A stretch of 64,000 nucleotides of DNA, from positions 1 through 64,000 of the forward strand of contig DGVD01000016.1 in the NCBI GenBank assembly GCA_002395835.1. The letters run 5' to 3'. Numbering within the stretch: position 1 is the stretch's first letter; each line of letters starts with the position of its first letter. This document shows, piece by piece, positions 53,302 through 62,723 of this stretch. The translations under genes were made by a program, and so were the position numbers. Source of the stretch: Bacteroidales bacterium UBA4293. GTDB lineage: Bacteria > Bacteroidota > Bacteroidia > Bacteroidales > Bacteroidaceae. The notes below the pieces were generated by a model. That model searched no databases. It had not been told where the DNA came from and saw only the letters and a program-made list of their open reading frames with translations.

Positions 53302-54213
53302 ATGACCACCGATATCTCCTATTTTAAAGGTTACCTCACAGGGGCACTGGCTGCTGCCTGCTACGGACTGAACCCTCTGTTCACCCTGCCGCTCTATGCC
53401 GCAGGTATGACTGCCGATTCGGTGCTGTTCTACCGTTATGCCTTCGCCCTCCTCATGATAGGTCTTATCATGAAGGTGAAGAAGTGCTCCTTCCGGCTCC
53501 GGTGGAAAGAAGTCCCCATCCTAGCTGCCATGGGAATCTTGTTCTCCCTCTCTTCTCTCACGCTTTTCGAGGCATACAACTATATGGATGCGGGTATTGC
53601 CAGTACCTTGCTGTTCATCTACCCCATCCTCACGGCCATCATCATGGTTATTTTCTTTAAGGAGAAGGTGTCCTGGATTACCGCCACCAGCATCTTGCTG
53701 GCGTTTGTGGGCATTGCCCTACTCACCCGCACCAGCGACGGGGGCATGGTGAGCCTCCTGGGCTGCCTGCTGGTCTTCCTCTCCTCCCTGAGCTATGCCA
53801 TCTACATCGTGGGGGTGAACCGCTCTTTCCTGAAGACCTTCCCTTCCATGGAACTCACGTTCTATGCCTTGCTGTTCGGCCTCATCGTCTACATCGTGAG
53901 GTTGAGGGGAGGTATCGACTTGCAGATTCCTTCCGGGCTGATGCAGTGGGGATGTGCCATCGGACTGGCGCTGTTCCCTACCATCATTTCCCTGGTTCTC
54001 ATGGCGGTGAGCATCCACCTCATCGGGTCCACCCATGCCTCCATTCTGGGAGCCTTGGAGCCTGTCACCGCCCTCTTTATCGGCGTGCTGGTCTTCCATG
54101 AGGGCTTTACCTCCAGAATAGCGCTGGGCATCGTGCTGGTGCTTTTTGCCGTTACCCTGATCGTGGTGGGAAACAACAAGAAGGTTTCTGCACCCAGCAT
54201 TCGCAAGGCTTAA
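53302..54213 (+). CDS. EamA/DMT family transporter
   Basis: This 303-residue inner-membrane protein has about ten membrane helices in two EamA repeats (about 10-140 and 155-290). GLNPLFTLPLY at the start and STHASILGALEPVTALFIG near the end are typical. Substrates of this family are amino acids, nucleobases or other small metabolites; none can be assigned. The gene is clearly GC-rich relative to the first 10 kb of the window. It ends in a basic tail (NNKKVSAPSIRKA). Confidence 0.9.
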   Translation: MTTDISYFKGYLTGALAAACYGLNPLFTLPLYAAGMTADSVLFYRYAFALLMIGLIMKVKKCSFRLRWKEVPILAAMGILFSLSSLTLFEAYNYMDAGIASTLLFIYPILTAIIMVIFFKEKVSWITATSILLAFVGIALLTRTSDGGMVSLLGCLLVFLSSLSYAIYIVGVNRSFLKTFPSMELTFYALLFGLIVYIVRLRGGIDLQIPSGLMQWGCAIGLALFPTIISLVLMAVSIHLIGSTHASILGALEPVTALFIGVLVFHEGFTSRIALGIVLVLFAVTLIVVGNNKKVSAPSIRKA

Positions 54214-54291
54214 CCTGATACTTTTCAGGGGCTTTCCTAGAATTACACCGCATTTTTTACCGTTTCCTCGGGAAATAGTCTTATCTTTGTG

Positions 54292-54299
54292 GCAATTAA
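54292..54299 (+). promoter_or_regulatory. -7 box for GH3 copy 4 - GH29 unit
   Basis: TATCTTTG, 90 bp upstream of the GH3 ATG, leaving a leader of about 85 nt that contains a 9-codon reading frame. Confidence 0.65.
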
Positions 54300-54323
54300 A
54301 ATCCAACATTAAAAAATAAAACC

Positions 54324-54353
54324 ATGAAACACAAGACATTACTATCAGAGTAG
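54324..54353 (+). other. Nine-codon reading frame in the GH3 leader
   Basis: ATG to TAG encodes MKHKTLLSE between the -7 box and the GH3 start, 36 bp before the latter. It could be a leader peptide or the scar of a displaced gene start. No attenuator-like hairpin was seen after it. Confidence 0.3.
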
Positions 54354-54389
54354 AACCTTAATAACCATTATAACCTATAATTAAAAAAA

Positions 54390-56747
54390 ATGAAATTCCG
54401 TTGTTTAGCAGCTTCTGCAATGCTGCTGTTGGGCGCCGCTCAGATGCAGGCCCAGCTAAAATTGCAGCCAGACAATGTAGACCAGATTCTCAAGGCCATG
54501 ACCTTGGAAGAAAAGGCACAGCTGCTGGTAGGTAAGAGCAGCCAAGGCTCCGTAGGCGAAAACGGTGCTGCCGATGACATGATAGGTATGCACTCCGACC
54601 TGGTACCCGGTGCTGCAGGTACCACCCGTGCCATTCCTCGTCTGGGTATCCCTGCTACCGTGCTCACCGACGGCCCTGCCGGAGTACGCATCAACCCTAC
54701 CCGTCAGGGAACCACCGACACCTTCTATGCTACCGGCTTCCCAGTAGGTACCGCACTGGCATGTACCTGGAACCAGGAACTGGTGGAAGAAGTAGGTAAG
54801 TCCATCGGTAACGAAGTACTGGAGTACGGCTGCGACGTGCTGCTGGCTCCTGGTATGAACCTGCACCGCTCTCCACTGTGCGGACGTAACTTCGAGTACT
54901 ATTCAGAAGACCCCGTAGTGACCGGTAAGATAGCTGCCGCTTACGTACGCGGTATCCAGAGCCAGGGCGTGGGTACTTCCATCAAGCACTATGCCGGAAA
55001 CTCTCAGGAGACCAACCGTACCGGAGTAGACGAAATCATCTCCCAGCGTGCCCTGCGTGAGCTCTACCTCAAGGGCTTCGAGATCGCAGTGAAGGAATCT
55101 AAGCCTTGGACCGTGATGTCTTCTTACAACAAGCTGAACGGTCCTTTCACCCAGGAGAACTATGAGCTCCTCACCACCGTGCTGCGCGACGAGTGGGGAT
55201 TCGACGGCATTGTCATGACCGACTGGACCGGACAGCGTAACACCGCTGCTCAGGTAGCTGCCGGAAACGACCTCATGGAACCAGGTGCACAGGTGCAGAT
55301 AGACGAAATCATCGCTAAGGTAAAGAGCGGTGAACTGAAAGAGTCCGACGTGGACATCTGTGTAAAGCGCATCCTGGAGTACATCGTAAAGACTCCACGC
55401 TATAAAGGCTACAAATACTCCGATAAGCCCGACCTGAAGGCACACGCTGCCGTAACCCGTCAGAGCGCTACCGAGGGTATGGTACTGCTGAAGAACGAGG
55501 CACAGACCCTGCCACTGAGCAAGGACGTGAAGAAGGTAGCCGTATTCGGCCTTACCTCTTACGACTTCATCGCTGGTGGTACCGGTTCAGGCGACGTGAA
55601 CAAGGCTTACACCGTGAGCATGATGGAAGGTCTGACCAACGCTGGCTTCGAGGTGAACAAAGACCTGGCAGACATCTATACCAACTACATGAACTACCAG
55701 CATGCCCGTGCAGGTGCCACTGCTCCTGCCGGCTTCCCAGAAATGTTCAAGAGCTACCTGTACTCACAGCCACAGTACAAGACTGAACCAGAGATAGAGG
55801 CTACTGCCCTGGAGAACATTGCCAATGCCAGCGACATTGCCTTCATCACCATCGGACGCCAGGCTGGTGAAGGACGCGACCGTAAGGAAGCCGACGACTT
55901 CAACCTGACCGATGCAGAGCGCGCCCTGCTGACCAACGTAAGCGATGCTTTCCACAAGGCAGGAAAGAAGGTAGTAGTGATCCTGAACATGGGTAACGTG
56001 ATGGAAACCGCTTCTTGGAAGGGCATGCCCGATGCTATTCTGCTAGCATGGCAGCCAGGACAGGAAGGTGGTAATTCCGTAGCCGACGTGCTCACCGGTA
56101 AGGCAAACCCATCCGGTAAGCTGACCATGACCTGGCCAGTGAACCTCTGGGACGTACCTTCTACCGCTAATTTCCCAGGTGCCGAGAAAGTGGGCAGTGG
56201 CATGATGGCCTTCTTCGGAGGCAATGGTCCGAAGGAATTCACCGACTATACCAAGCATAAAGAAGACATTCAGGTGGGCTACCGCTACTTCAACACTGTA
56301 GGTAAGGAAGTTTCCTATCCATTCGGTTATGGTATGAGCTACACTACCTTCTCTTACAGTGCCCCTGTAGTGAAGGCTACCAAGGACGGTTTCACCGCAT
56401 CCATCAAGGTGACCAACACCGGTAAGGTGGCAGGTAAGGAAGCTGTTCAGCTCTACGTTTCTGCTCCTGCCGGCGGACTGGAGAAGCCTGCACAGGAACT
56501 CAAGGCCTTCGCTAAGACCCGTGAGCTGCAGCCAGGCGAGAGCCAGACCCTCACCATGAAGGTTACCCCTTACGAACTGGCATCGTTCAACGAGGCTACC
56601 CAGTGCTGGGAATCTCCTGCAGGAAACTACACCGTGAAGTTCGGTGCCAGCTGCGAGGACATCCGTGCTACCGGTACCTTCAAGCTTGCTAAGTCCTTCT
56701 CACAGAAGGTGAACGACGTGCTGAAGCCAAACATGACTTTGGAATAA
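54390..56747 (+). CDS. Beta-glucosidase-type GH3 (copy 4)
   Basis: This 785-residue exported GH3 enzyme has a signal peptide (about 1-21, ending QMQA-Q), then the usual three domains. The nucleophile is D278 (GIVMTDWTGQ); the acid/base is probably Glu in AGEGRDRKEA. Codon use is strongly biased (GGT, CGT, ACC, GTA, AAG, CTG), as in highly expressed genes. The last 110-125 codons are almost the same as copy 1 at 13644-15947. GH29 follows after 4 bp, so a two-gene operon releasing glucosyl or xylosyl and fucosyl residues is likely. Confidence 0.94.
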   Translation: MKFRCLAASAMLLLGAAQMQAQLKLQPDNVDQILKAMTLEEKAQLLVGKSSQGSVGENGAADDMIGMHSDLVPGAAGTTRAIPRLGIPATVLTDGPAGVRINPTRQGTTDTFYATGFPVGTALACTWNQELVEEVGKSIGNEVLEYGCDVLLAPGMNLHRSPLCGRNFEYYSEDPVVTGKIAAAYVRGIQSQGVGTSIKHYAGNSQETNRTGVDEIISQRALRELYLKGFEIAVKESKPWTVMSSYNKLNGPFTQENYELLTTVLRDEWGFDGIVMTDWTGQRNTAAQVAAGNDLMEPGAQVQIDEIIAKVKSGELKESDVDICVKRILEYIVKTPRYKGYKYSDKPDLKAHAAVTRQSATEGMVLLKNEAQTLPLSKDVKKVAVFGLTSYDFIAGGTGSGDVNKAYTVSMMEGLTNAGFEVNKDLADIYTNYMNYQHARAGATAPAGFPEMFKSYLYSQPQYKTEPEIEATALENIANASDIAFITIGRQAGEGRDRKEADDFNLTDAERALLTNVSDAFHKAGKKVVVILNMGNVMETASWKGMPDAILLAWQPGQEGGNSVADVLTGKANPSGKLTMTWPVNLWDVPSTANFPGAEKVGSGMMAFFGGNGPKEFTDYTKHKEDIQVGYRYFNTVGKEVSYPFGYGMSYTTFSYSAPVVKATKDGFTASIKVTNTGKVAGKEAVQLYVSAPAGGLEKPAQELKAFAKTRELQPGESQTLTMKVTPYELASFNEATQCWESPAGNYTVKFGASCEDIRATGTFKLAKSFSQKVNDVLKPNMTLE

Positions 56748-56751
56748 GCCT

Positions 56752-58137
56752 ATGAAGAAACTACTGATAGCACTCTGCTATTGTACACTTACATGCCCTG
56801 CACTAGCTCAAGACCAGCCTGTGCAGGGCTTTGTGCATGAGCAGTCCCGGGGCACGGACTACATCTGGCCCACAGACCCCCAGGTGCTGGAGAAGCTAGA
56901 CCAGTGGCAGGACCTGAAATTCGGTGTCCTCTTCCACTGGGGCCTCTACTCCGTACCCGGCATTGTGGAGTCCTGGTCCATCTGCTCGGAAGACGTGGAC
57001 TGGATTACCCGCAAGGAGCCCCTGCCCTACGATGAATACAAGAAATGGTACTTCGGTCTGCAGGAGAAACTAGTACCCACCCAGTTCAACCCCGAACAGT
57101 GGGCCGACGTGATGGAGAAGACCGGCATGAAATACATGATCTTCACCTCCAAGCACCACGACGGGTTCTGCCTGTACGACTCCCAGTACACCGATTTCAG
57201 CATTGCCAAGGGCCCCTTCCGGGATAACCCCCGGGCCGATGCAGCCCGGTACGTTTGGGACGCCTTCCGCGCCCGGAACTTCATGATAGGCTGCTACTTC
57301 TCCAAGCCCGACTGGCATACGGAGTGGTACTGGAACCCCGCTTATGCCACCCCTAACCGTCACCAGAACTACCTGAAAGAACGCCACCCTGAATGGTGGC
57401 AGAACTACGTGACCTTCACCCAGAACCAGCTGGATGAGCTCATGACCCGCTATGGAAAGTTCGATATCCTGTGGCTAGACGGAGGCTGGGTTACCGGAAA
57501 AGACATTGACCTGGACGGCGTGCTGAAGAAAGCCCGGCAGAAACAGCCCGGACTCATCGCCGTGAACCGGGCCAACCATGACCAGAACGAGAACTACCAG
57601 ACCCCGGAGCGCGGCATACCAGAGACCCAGCTGGACTACCCCTGGGAAAGCTGTCTACCTCTGAGCTGGGACTGGGGCTGGGTACCCGATGCGCCGTATA
57701 AGTCGGCCCGCTGGATTATCAACACCCTGGCCGAGATTACCGCCAAGGGAGGCTGCTTCCTGCTGGGAGTAGGCCCCACAGCCCAGGGCACGATAGAAGA
57801 CCGGGAGGTGCAGATTCTGGAGAAGGCAGGCCAGTGGCTGAAGGCCAACGGCAGAGCCATCTATGGCACCCGGAATGCTAAAATCTACCACGACGGGAAC
57901 ACCTGGTTCACCGCCGACAAGGACCAGAAGACCCTCTATGCCATCTATGCCCTCCCCGAAGAGGAAACCCTGCCCGCCACCATCCAGTGGCACGGGAACA
58001 TCCCCACCGGAAAGATGAAGTTGCTGAGCAACAATAAAACAGTAAGATACACCGTGAAGGGAGACCGGGTTACCGTCACCCTCCCGAAAGGGACCCCACA
58101 GGAAACCCTGGCCTTCATGTTCCAGGTAAAGAAATAA
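56752..58137 (+). CDS. Alpha-L-fucosidase, GH29
   Basis: This 461-residue exported enzyme has a signal peptide (about 1-20, ending ALA-Q) and a single GH29 barrel with no carbohydrate-binding module. LKFGVLFHWGLYSVPG and FTSKHHDGFCLYDS are family motifs; the nucleophile is D243 (DILWLDGGW). The acid/base is less conserved in GH29 and is not assigned. It is very GC-rich (52 and 62% in two sampled lines). It would remove terminal fucose from host mucin or xyloglucan-type glycans. It is co-transcribed with GH3 copy 4. Confidence 0.93.
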   Translation: MKKLLIALCYCTLTCPALAQDQPVQGFVHEQSRGTDYIWPTDPQVLEKLDQWQDLKFGVLFHWGLYSVPGIVESWSICSEDVDWITRKEPLPYDEYKKWYFGLQEKLVPTQFNPEQWADVMEKTGMKYMIFTSKHHDGFCLYDSQYTDFSIAKGPFRDNPRADAARYVWDAFRARNFMIGCYFSKPDWHTEWYWNPAYATPNRHQNYLKERHPEWWQNYVTFTQNQLDELMTRYGKFDILWLDGGWVTGKDIDLDGVLKKARQKQPGLIAVNRANHDQNENYQTPERGIPETQLDYPWESCLPLSWDWGWVPDAPYKSARWIINTLAEITAKGGCFLLGVGPTAQGTIEDREVQILEKAGQWLKANGRAIYGTRNAKIYHDGNTWFTADKDQKTLYAIYALPEEETLPATIQWHGNIPTGKMKLLSNNKTVRYTVKGDRVTVTLPKGTPQETLAFMFQVKK

Positions 58138-58178
58138 AAGAAATCCCCGTACTCCATGGCCGGAATACGGGGATTTTT
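58136..58178. terminator. Bidirectional terminator between GH29 and GH2
   Basis: AAATCCCCGTA pairs perfectly with TACGGGGATTT around a 14-nt loop, with T5 on one side and an A run on the other. Confidence 0.9.
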
Positions 58179-58196
58179 ATGCCTAGAAATAAACGC

Positions 58197-60614
58197 TTAC
58201 TTCACCGTTATGGTGGTTACACATTCAGGCAGCTGCTTACCGTTTTTGGTACTCTTCACGGTAACCTTCACGGTACCTGCCTTCTTAGCCTTCAGCACTG
58301 CCAGAGACTGCCCCTCGTGGGTGGTATAGATACCCGTTATGAAACGCTCCTCGGTAGAAGGCTTAGCACTGCCGTAGCCCAGCAGCTCAGCTCCCTCGGC
58401 AGCTACAAACAGCTGCTGATCCTGATTGCTCACCACTACACCGTTTTCTCCTTCCAGGTTCACATCCACAAAGATCAGTTCACCCACCTTGTAGCTGTCC
58501 TTCTCTGCATGAGCGGCTATACGCACCTCACCCGTAGCCGAAGTCAGCTCAGCCTCCTGCTGCTTTCCGTCGGCGCTGATGCTCACTGCCTTGAGCGTAC
58601 CCGGCTGATAAACCACGTCGAAGATGGCACGGCCCTTCTCGGTAGCCTTCTCGCCCACCTGCTCCCCGTTCAGGAACAGCTGCACCTTAGGAGCCGAGGT
58701 ATAGACCTCCACCTGGGTAGACTTACCTTCCTCACCCGGCCAGCTCCAGCTAGGAATGGCATAGGTGCCACGCCACATAGACTTAATGAGGTTTCCCGGC
58801 ATCAGAGGGTTCACCGTGATGTAAGGCTTATCATCCTTCACCCAGGTTACGCGGGCCCAGTAAGCCTCGCTGTTCGGGTTACCCAGGATATCGAAGGCAC
58901 CTGCCCCGGCCAATACCCAAGGGAATGGCTTAGCAAAAGAAGGAGTAGCCGTTTCAGAATAGTACCAGGAACCTATACCGCACTCGCCCAGATAGTCCCA
59001 GGCCGTCCACATGAAGTCGCCCACCAAGCGAGGGTTACTCTCCACCTTAGCCCAGTTGTCCGCTATATGGTAAGGCATGGTCTCAGAGCCCACCAGGATA
59101 CGGTCAGGGTTCCGCTGCGCATCCAGGTCATAGCGCTCCTGTGCGTAGTTGTACCCCGCTATATCCAGAATACGGCAGGCAGGGTCGGCCACGGCATCCA
59201 CTTGTGGAGCCAGCACAGCCTTCATCATACCAGCGCCCTGAGCGGTAAGCATCGCATTGTACTCCTCGCTGGTCATCGGCTTCGCATTAGCCTGTGTCTG
59301 TGCGCTCTGCTCAAAGATATTCTGGTCCATGCCAGCCATCATCATGATCATCAGGTTCAGACCTGCGGTAGTAGGACGGCTGTTATCCAGCTGGTGCAGC
59401 AGGTCCACAATCTTCTGCTCCGTGTCATATCCCTCCTGATTATGCGGTTCACCCACCTCGTTACCTATACTGTACATCACCACAGAAGGGTGGTTATAGT
59501 CCTTCTTCACAAAGGCCTGCACATCGTACTGCCAGTTGTCCCTCCACTGCAGGGAATAGTCCTGAGGATTCTTAGCCGTGTACCACATATCCCAGAGCTC
59601 ATCCATCACATACATACCCAGCTTGTCGCATGCCCTAAGCACAGCCTCGGAGCAAGGGTTATGAGCAGAACGTATGGCGTTAAAGCCAAACTCCTTCAGC
59701 TTAGCTATACGGCGCAGGGCCACATCATCGTACTCACAGGCACCCAGCACACCATTGTCATGATGCACGCAGCCACCGCGCAGCAAGGTAGGCACCCCGT
59801 TTACCAGGAACCCCTGCTCAGCATTCCAGGACAGCTGACGGATACCGAAGTCCTCCGTGCGCTCCTCTACCACCTTACCGTCCTTCTTCAGCTGTACCAG
59901 AGCCTGATACAGGGTTGGTGTCTCTGCCGTCCACAGCTGGGCATCGTCCACCGTTATCTCCACATCATCGCCTTCGGCCCTTGCCACCTCCTTACCATTC
60001 AGCAGGATGGCAGCGCTTACCTCGCCACCCTGATGGGCAGTCTGCAGCCTTACCTTAGCCGGGCTGATGCTGGTAGTGAGCACCTTCACCTCCTCTATAT
60101 AGGCATCCTTCTCCTGCACCAGCATGTGCACAGGCCTGTAGATACCGCCACCGCTGTACCAGCGGCTGTTGGGCAGCTTACTGTTGTCCGCTATCACCTC
60201 CAGGGTATTCTCCCCCTCGTGCAGCAGCCCGTCGGCCACCACCTCAAACGGAATATAGCCATAGGCAGCACCGCCGGCCTTCTGCCCGTTTATGAGCACG
60301 GTAGCATTGCGGTACACCCCTTCAAACTGGAAGGTCACATGTTTCTGCAGCAAGGCAGCATCGGCCTGGAACGACTTCTGGTAGTGGTACACTGCCCCTA
60401 TCATATAGCCTGTGGCACCTCCACCAGGCACGTTGGCATCGCGCCCGGTACACTGCTGTGCATCGTGTGGCAGGTCCACCATCACCCGGGCAGTATCGTG
60501 CTCCATCCAGAATGCCCAGTCACTATTCAGCTCCTCATCTGTGAGCTGCACAGAAGGAGCCTGACAAGCTGCCAAGAGAACGGCAGCTCCAAGTAAAGAA
60601 TTTATTTTTTTCAT
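58197..60614 (-). CDS. Lipoprotein beta-galactosidase-type glycoside hydrolase, GH2
   Basis: This 805-residue lipoprotein has lipobox LLAAC (Cys17). It has an N-terminal jelly-roll sugar-binding domain (about 30-170), an Ig-like domain (about 172-260), a TIM barrel (about 265-560) and C-terminal beta domains. The acid/base is E386 (SIGNEVGE) and the nucleophile E511 (VGSETMP). GH2 includes beta-galactosidase, glucuronidase and mannosidase; galactosidase is most likely but not proven. An 805-codon frame on the opposite strand is a codon-bias shadow. Confidence 0.92.
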   Translation of the reverse strand: MKKINSLLGAAVLLAACQAPSVQLTDEELNSDWAFWMEHDTARVMVDLPHDAQQCTGRDANVPGGGATGYMIGAVYHYQKSFQADAALLQKHVTFQFEGVYRNATVLINGQKAGGAAYGYIPFEVVADGLLHEGENTLEVIADNSKLPNSRWYSGGGIYRPVHMLVQEKDAYIEEVKVLTTSISPAKVRLQTAHQGGEVSAAILLNGKEVARAEGDDVEITVDDAQLWTAETPTLYQALVQLKKDGKVVEERTEDFGIRQLSWNAEQGFLVNGVPTLLRGGCVHHDNGVLGACEYDDVALRRIAKLKEFGFNAIRSAHNPCSEAVLRACDKLGMYVMDELWDMWYTAKNPQDYSLQWRDNWQYDVQAFVKKDYNHPSVVMYSIGNEVGEPHNQEGYDTEQKIVDLLHQLDNSRPTTAGLNLMIMMMAGMDQNIFEQSAQTQANAKPMTSEEYNAMLTAQGAGMMKAVLAPQVDAVADPACRILDIAGYNYAQERYDLDAQRNPDRILVGSETMPYHIADNWAKVESNPRLVGDFMWTAWDYLGECGIGSWYYSETATPSFAKPFPWVLAGAGAFDILGNPNSEAYWARVTWVKDDKPYITVNPLMPGNLIKSMWRGTYAIPSWSWPGEEGKSTQVEVYTSAPKVQLFLNGEQVGEKATEKGRAIFDVVYQPGTLKAVSISADGKQQEAELTSATGEVRIAAHAEKDSYKVGELIFVDVNLEGENGVVVSNQDQQLFVAAEGAELLGYGSAKPSTEERFITGIYTTHEGQSLAVLKAKKAGTVKVTVKSTKNGKQLPECVTTITVK

Positions 60615-60637
60615 GATAGAATAAATAGATTTGCCTG

Positions 60638-60645
60638 CAAAAATA
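60638..60645 (-). promoter_or_regulatory. -7 box for GH2 gene
   Basis: TATTTTTG on the minus strand, 23 bp upstream of the ATG. Confidence 0.62.
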
Positions 60646-60772
60646 GGTTTTTTTTTCTAAAAAGCATTTTACCAAAAGGACTAAAACATGTACTTTAAGA
60701 TGATAAGAAAGGAAAAAGTAAAAATCTGGAAAAATAATCCTGAAAACGTGTGGTTTAAATCAGTAAAAACCT

Positions 60773-60780
60773 TACCTTTG
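60773..60780 (+). promoter_or_regulatory. -7 box for HU gene
   Basis: TACCTTTG, 53 bp upstream of the HU ATG, followed by an A-rich leader. Confidence 0.65.
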
Positions 60781-60833
60781 CACCCGCAAATGAGAGATAT
60801 AACCGAATAATACATAATAAAAAAGAAATAAAT

Positions 60834-61121
60834 ATGACAAAAGCAGAATTAGTTAAGGAGATTGCAGGCAAGACTGGTATTGAGACCAATGCTGTTTCCA
60901 CCATAGTAGAGGCCATGATGGAGACCATAAAGGATAACATGGCACAGGGAAATGAAGTATTCCTTCGCGGTTTTGGTAGTTTCACCTTGAAGAAACGTGC
61001 TGAGAAGACTGCTAGAAACATTACCAAGAACATCACCATGATAGTTCCAGCTCACAATATCCCATTTTTCAAGCCCGCTCCTAACTTGAAGGAGGCCGTA
61101 GCCGCTACAGAGCTGAAATAA
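60834..61121 (+). CDS. hup: HU family DNA-binding protein
   Basis: This 95-residue histone-like protein has the N-terminal helical dimer part (MTKAELVKEIAGKTGIE), FLRGFGSFTLKKRAEKTARNI as the HU signature and a DNA-binding arm ending PAHNIPFFKPAPNLKE. It bends and compacts DNA as a dimer. It has its own promoter and terminator. It is close to a standard chromosomal HU rather than the longer Bacteroidales HU-like proteins linked to mobile cassettes. Confidence 0.95.
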   Translation: MTKAELVKEIAGKTGIETNAVSTIVEAMMETIKDNMAQGNEVFLRGFGSFTLKKRAEKTARNITKNITMIVPAHNIPFFKPAPNLKEAVAATELK

Positions 61122-61140
61122 TTTAAAAAGATAAATATAG

Positions 61141-61172
61141 AAAAGCACTTCCGTCTGGAGGTGCTTTTTTTT
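61141..61172 (+). terminator. Terminator of HU gene
   Basis: AAAAGCACTTCC pairs with GGAGGTGCTTTT (one T-G pair) around a 4-nt loop, followed by further T residues. Confidence 0.9.
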
Positions 61173-61284
61173 GACCCTCCTTGGGGGGCTTTCCTTTTTT
61201 TTCCTCAGATTCTTGCACATTTCGGGGTTATTTTGCAATTTAGCACCCAAAATGGTATTACAGTAAATCTTTTCCGGGAAAAGT

Positions 61285-62616
61285 ATGAATAAAATCCTAT
61301 TAATATTAGCCTGTATCCTATCGTCATTCTTTCTATGCAGTTGCAGCAAAGCCGATGATATTCAGCCAACGGACAATTCACAGCCTACCGACAGCGATGA
61401 AGCCATAGTCATTGGGGAATATGAAACGAATGATGGAAAGAAAGTAAGATTACTTGATATTACCAACAGCTACAATAGCATCAGTTATGTCTACCCCCTG
61501 AATGGCAAGCCTGTAAAACATCTTGCATTTGAGAATCTGCCAAAGGGTATGATGGAAACTGTCAGGACATGGGGCGTTTCATTCCCCACCAAGGTGTTCC
61601 GCAGCAAGTGGAAGGGAGAGACCGTGTATCATCTGCTTTCACCTATCTATGATAAGGATTATGGCATTTTCAATGAATCGGGCCAGAGCTTAAGACTATA
61701 TCAAAACCGAAAGCAATATGAAGCATTCATAGAGGAGCAAGAGAGCACAGAATGTATTCTGGTTCTTACAGTTCAACTAGTAAAAGATATTACTGGAGCA
61801 AAAACAGATTTGGTGGGGATGTGGTACCTTGACTGGCAGCACATGACATGCTCCACAGACAACGGCAGAATAACGGATGTGGTGCCGCTTTACCCTGACT
61901 TGCCATTCAGCATTACTGAAATCTGTACATTTGAGGATGACGGAAAGGGACAGCTGATTACAGAAAAGACCTATAAAGACGGGGGTAAGGAGATTACCGT
62001 GGACCCTTTCAAGTATAAGGTGACAGACTACACCGCCCCCAGTGCCTATGAGTACGAGTGTTATTATGAGGCGGGCGACACCATACGTTACTTTGCACGG
62101 AGCCTAGACGGTTTTAAGACTTTCAATAGAGCGCACTATTACGTGAACTATCCTTGGCAGCCCATTACCTCCTACCCGTACGATGAGAGCGCAGTCATAG
62201 GGTCAAAATACGGGACTCCACAGCCTGATGCCTCCTGCAGCCTAGTGGGTAAATGGGAAGGTAGTTGCTTGGACTACACCGTAACCTTTGGCAAGTCCAC
62301 TTTTACTTGGGTATTCCGGTCAGACCAGACAGGCTACCTGCTGTACAACGGTCATTTCAATTATTCCTTTGCCTATACGTTAAGCCTTTCAAATAATGAA
62401 ACGCAAGTAACGGTTTACAAATATGACACAGGCTTTACCTCCGACGAAGGATTCGACAGTAATCCCAGCCCCGGGCTTATGGACTATGACCCAACCGTTC
62501 TTCCGAAAGGGGTGACCATGAAAGCCCAGATTACAGGTAACCAATTGGAACTAGAGGGATATTCATGGAAAGATGCAAACTTCGTATCACACCCGATAGT
62601 TTTTCAAAGGAAGTAG
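61285..62616 (+). CDS. Unknown lipoprotein with two lipocalin-like halves
   Basis: This 443-residue lipoprotein has a signal with lipobox LCSC (Cys19-20), then an acidic Ser/Thr/Asp-rich linker. The region 180-290 (VGMWYLDWQHM...) and the C-terminal part from about 320 (LVGKWEGSC...) both open with the VG-x-W pattern of small lipocalin-like beta-barrels and may be related repeats. No enzymatic motif is seen. It is transcribed alone and lies upstream of the phage-like cassette on the other strand. The function is unknown. Confidence 0.7.
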   Translation: MNKILLILACILSSFFLCSCSKADDIQPTDNSQPTDSDEAIVIGEYETNDGKKVRLLDITNSYNSISYVYPLNGKPVKHLAFENLPKGMMETVRTWGVSFPTKVFRSKWKGETVYHLLSPIYDKDYGIFNESGQSLRLYQNRKQYEAFIEEQESTECILVLTVQLVKDITGAKTDLVGMWYLDWQHMTCSTDNGRITDVVPLYPDLPFSITEICTFEDDGKGQLITEKTYKDGGKEITVDPFKYKVTDYTAPSAYEYECYYEAGDTIRYFARSLDGFKTFNRAHYYVNYPWQPITSYPYDESAVIGSKYGTPQPDASCSLVGKWEGSCLDYTVTFGKSTFTWVFRSDQTGYLLYNGHFNYSFAYTLSLSNNETQVTVYKYDTGFTSDEGFDSNPSPGLMDYDPTVLPKGVTMKAQITGNQLELEGYSWKDANFVSHPIVFQRK

Positions 62617-62660
62617 CACTGTTCCCCCATGTAACGTAGAGATTATTTCTTCTATTTTTC

Positions 62661-62695
62661 TAAAAACTCCACCCCGCACAGCTGGCAGGGTGGAG
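62661..62695 (-). terminator. Terminator of M15/DUF5675 cassette
   Basis: On the minus strand CTCCACCC pairs with GGGTGGAG around a 12-nt loop, then TTTTTAG. It lies 28 bp after the M15 stop. Confidence 0.85.
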
Positions 62696-62723
62696 CTCTT
62701 GTTTTCCATCTTATTCTCTCTTT

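Noticed and set aside
53719..54339. A 206-residue minus-strand frame over the EamA gene
   Set aside because: It is a shadow in GC-rich coding sequence with His/Gln/Asp-rich nonsense composition; EamA on the plus strand is clear.
58179..60596. An 805-codon open frame antisense to the GH2 gene
   Set aside because: It matches the length of the GH2 gene in a shadow frame and its translation is Leu/His/Arg-rich without any domain; the codon bias of GH2 keeps the opposite frame free of stops. GH2 has full catalytic motifs.
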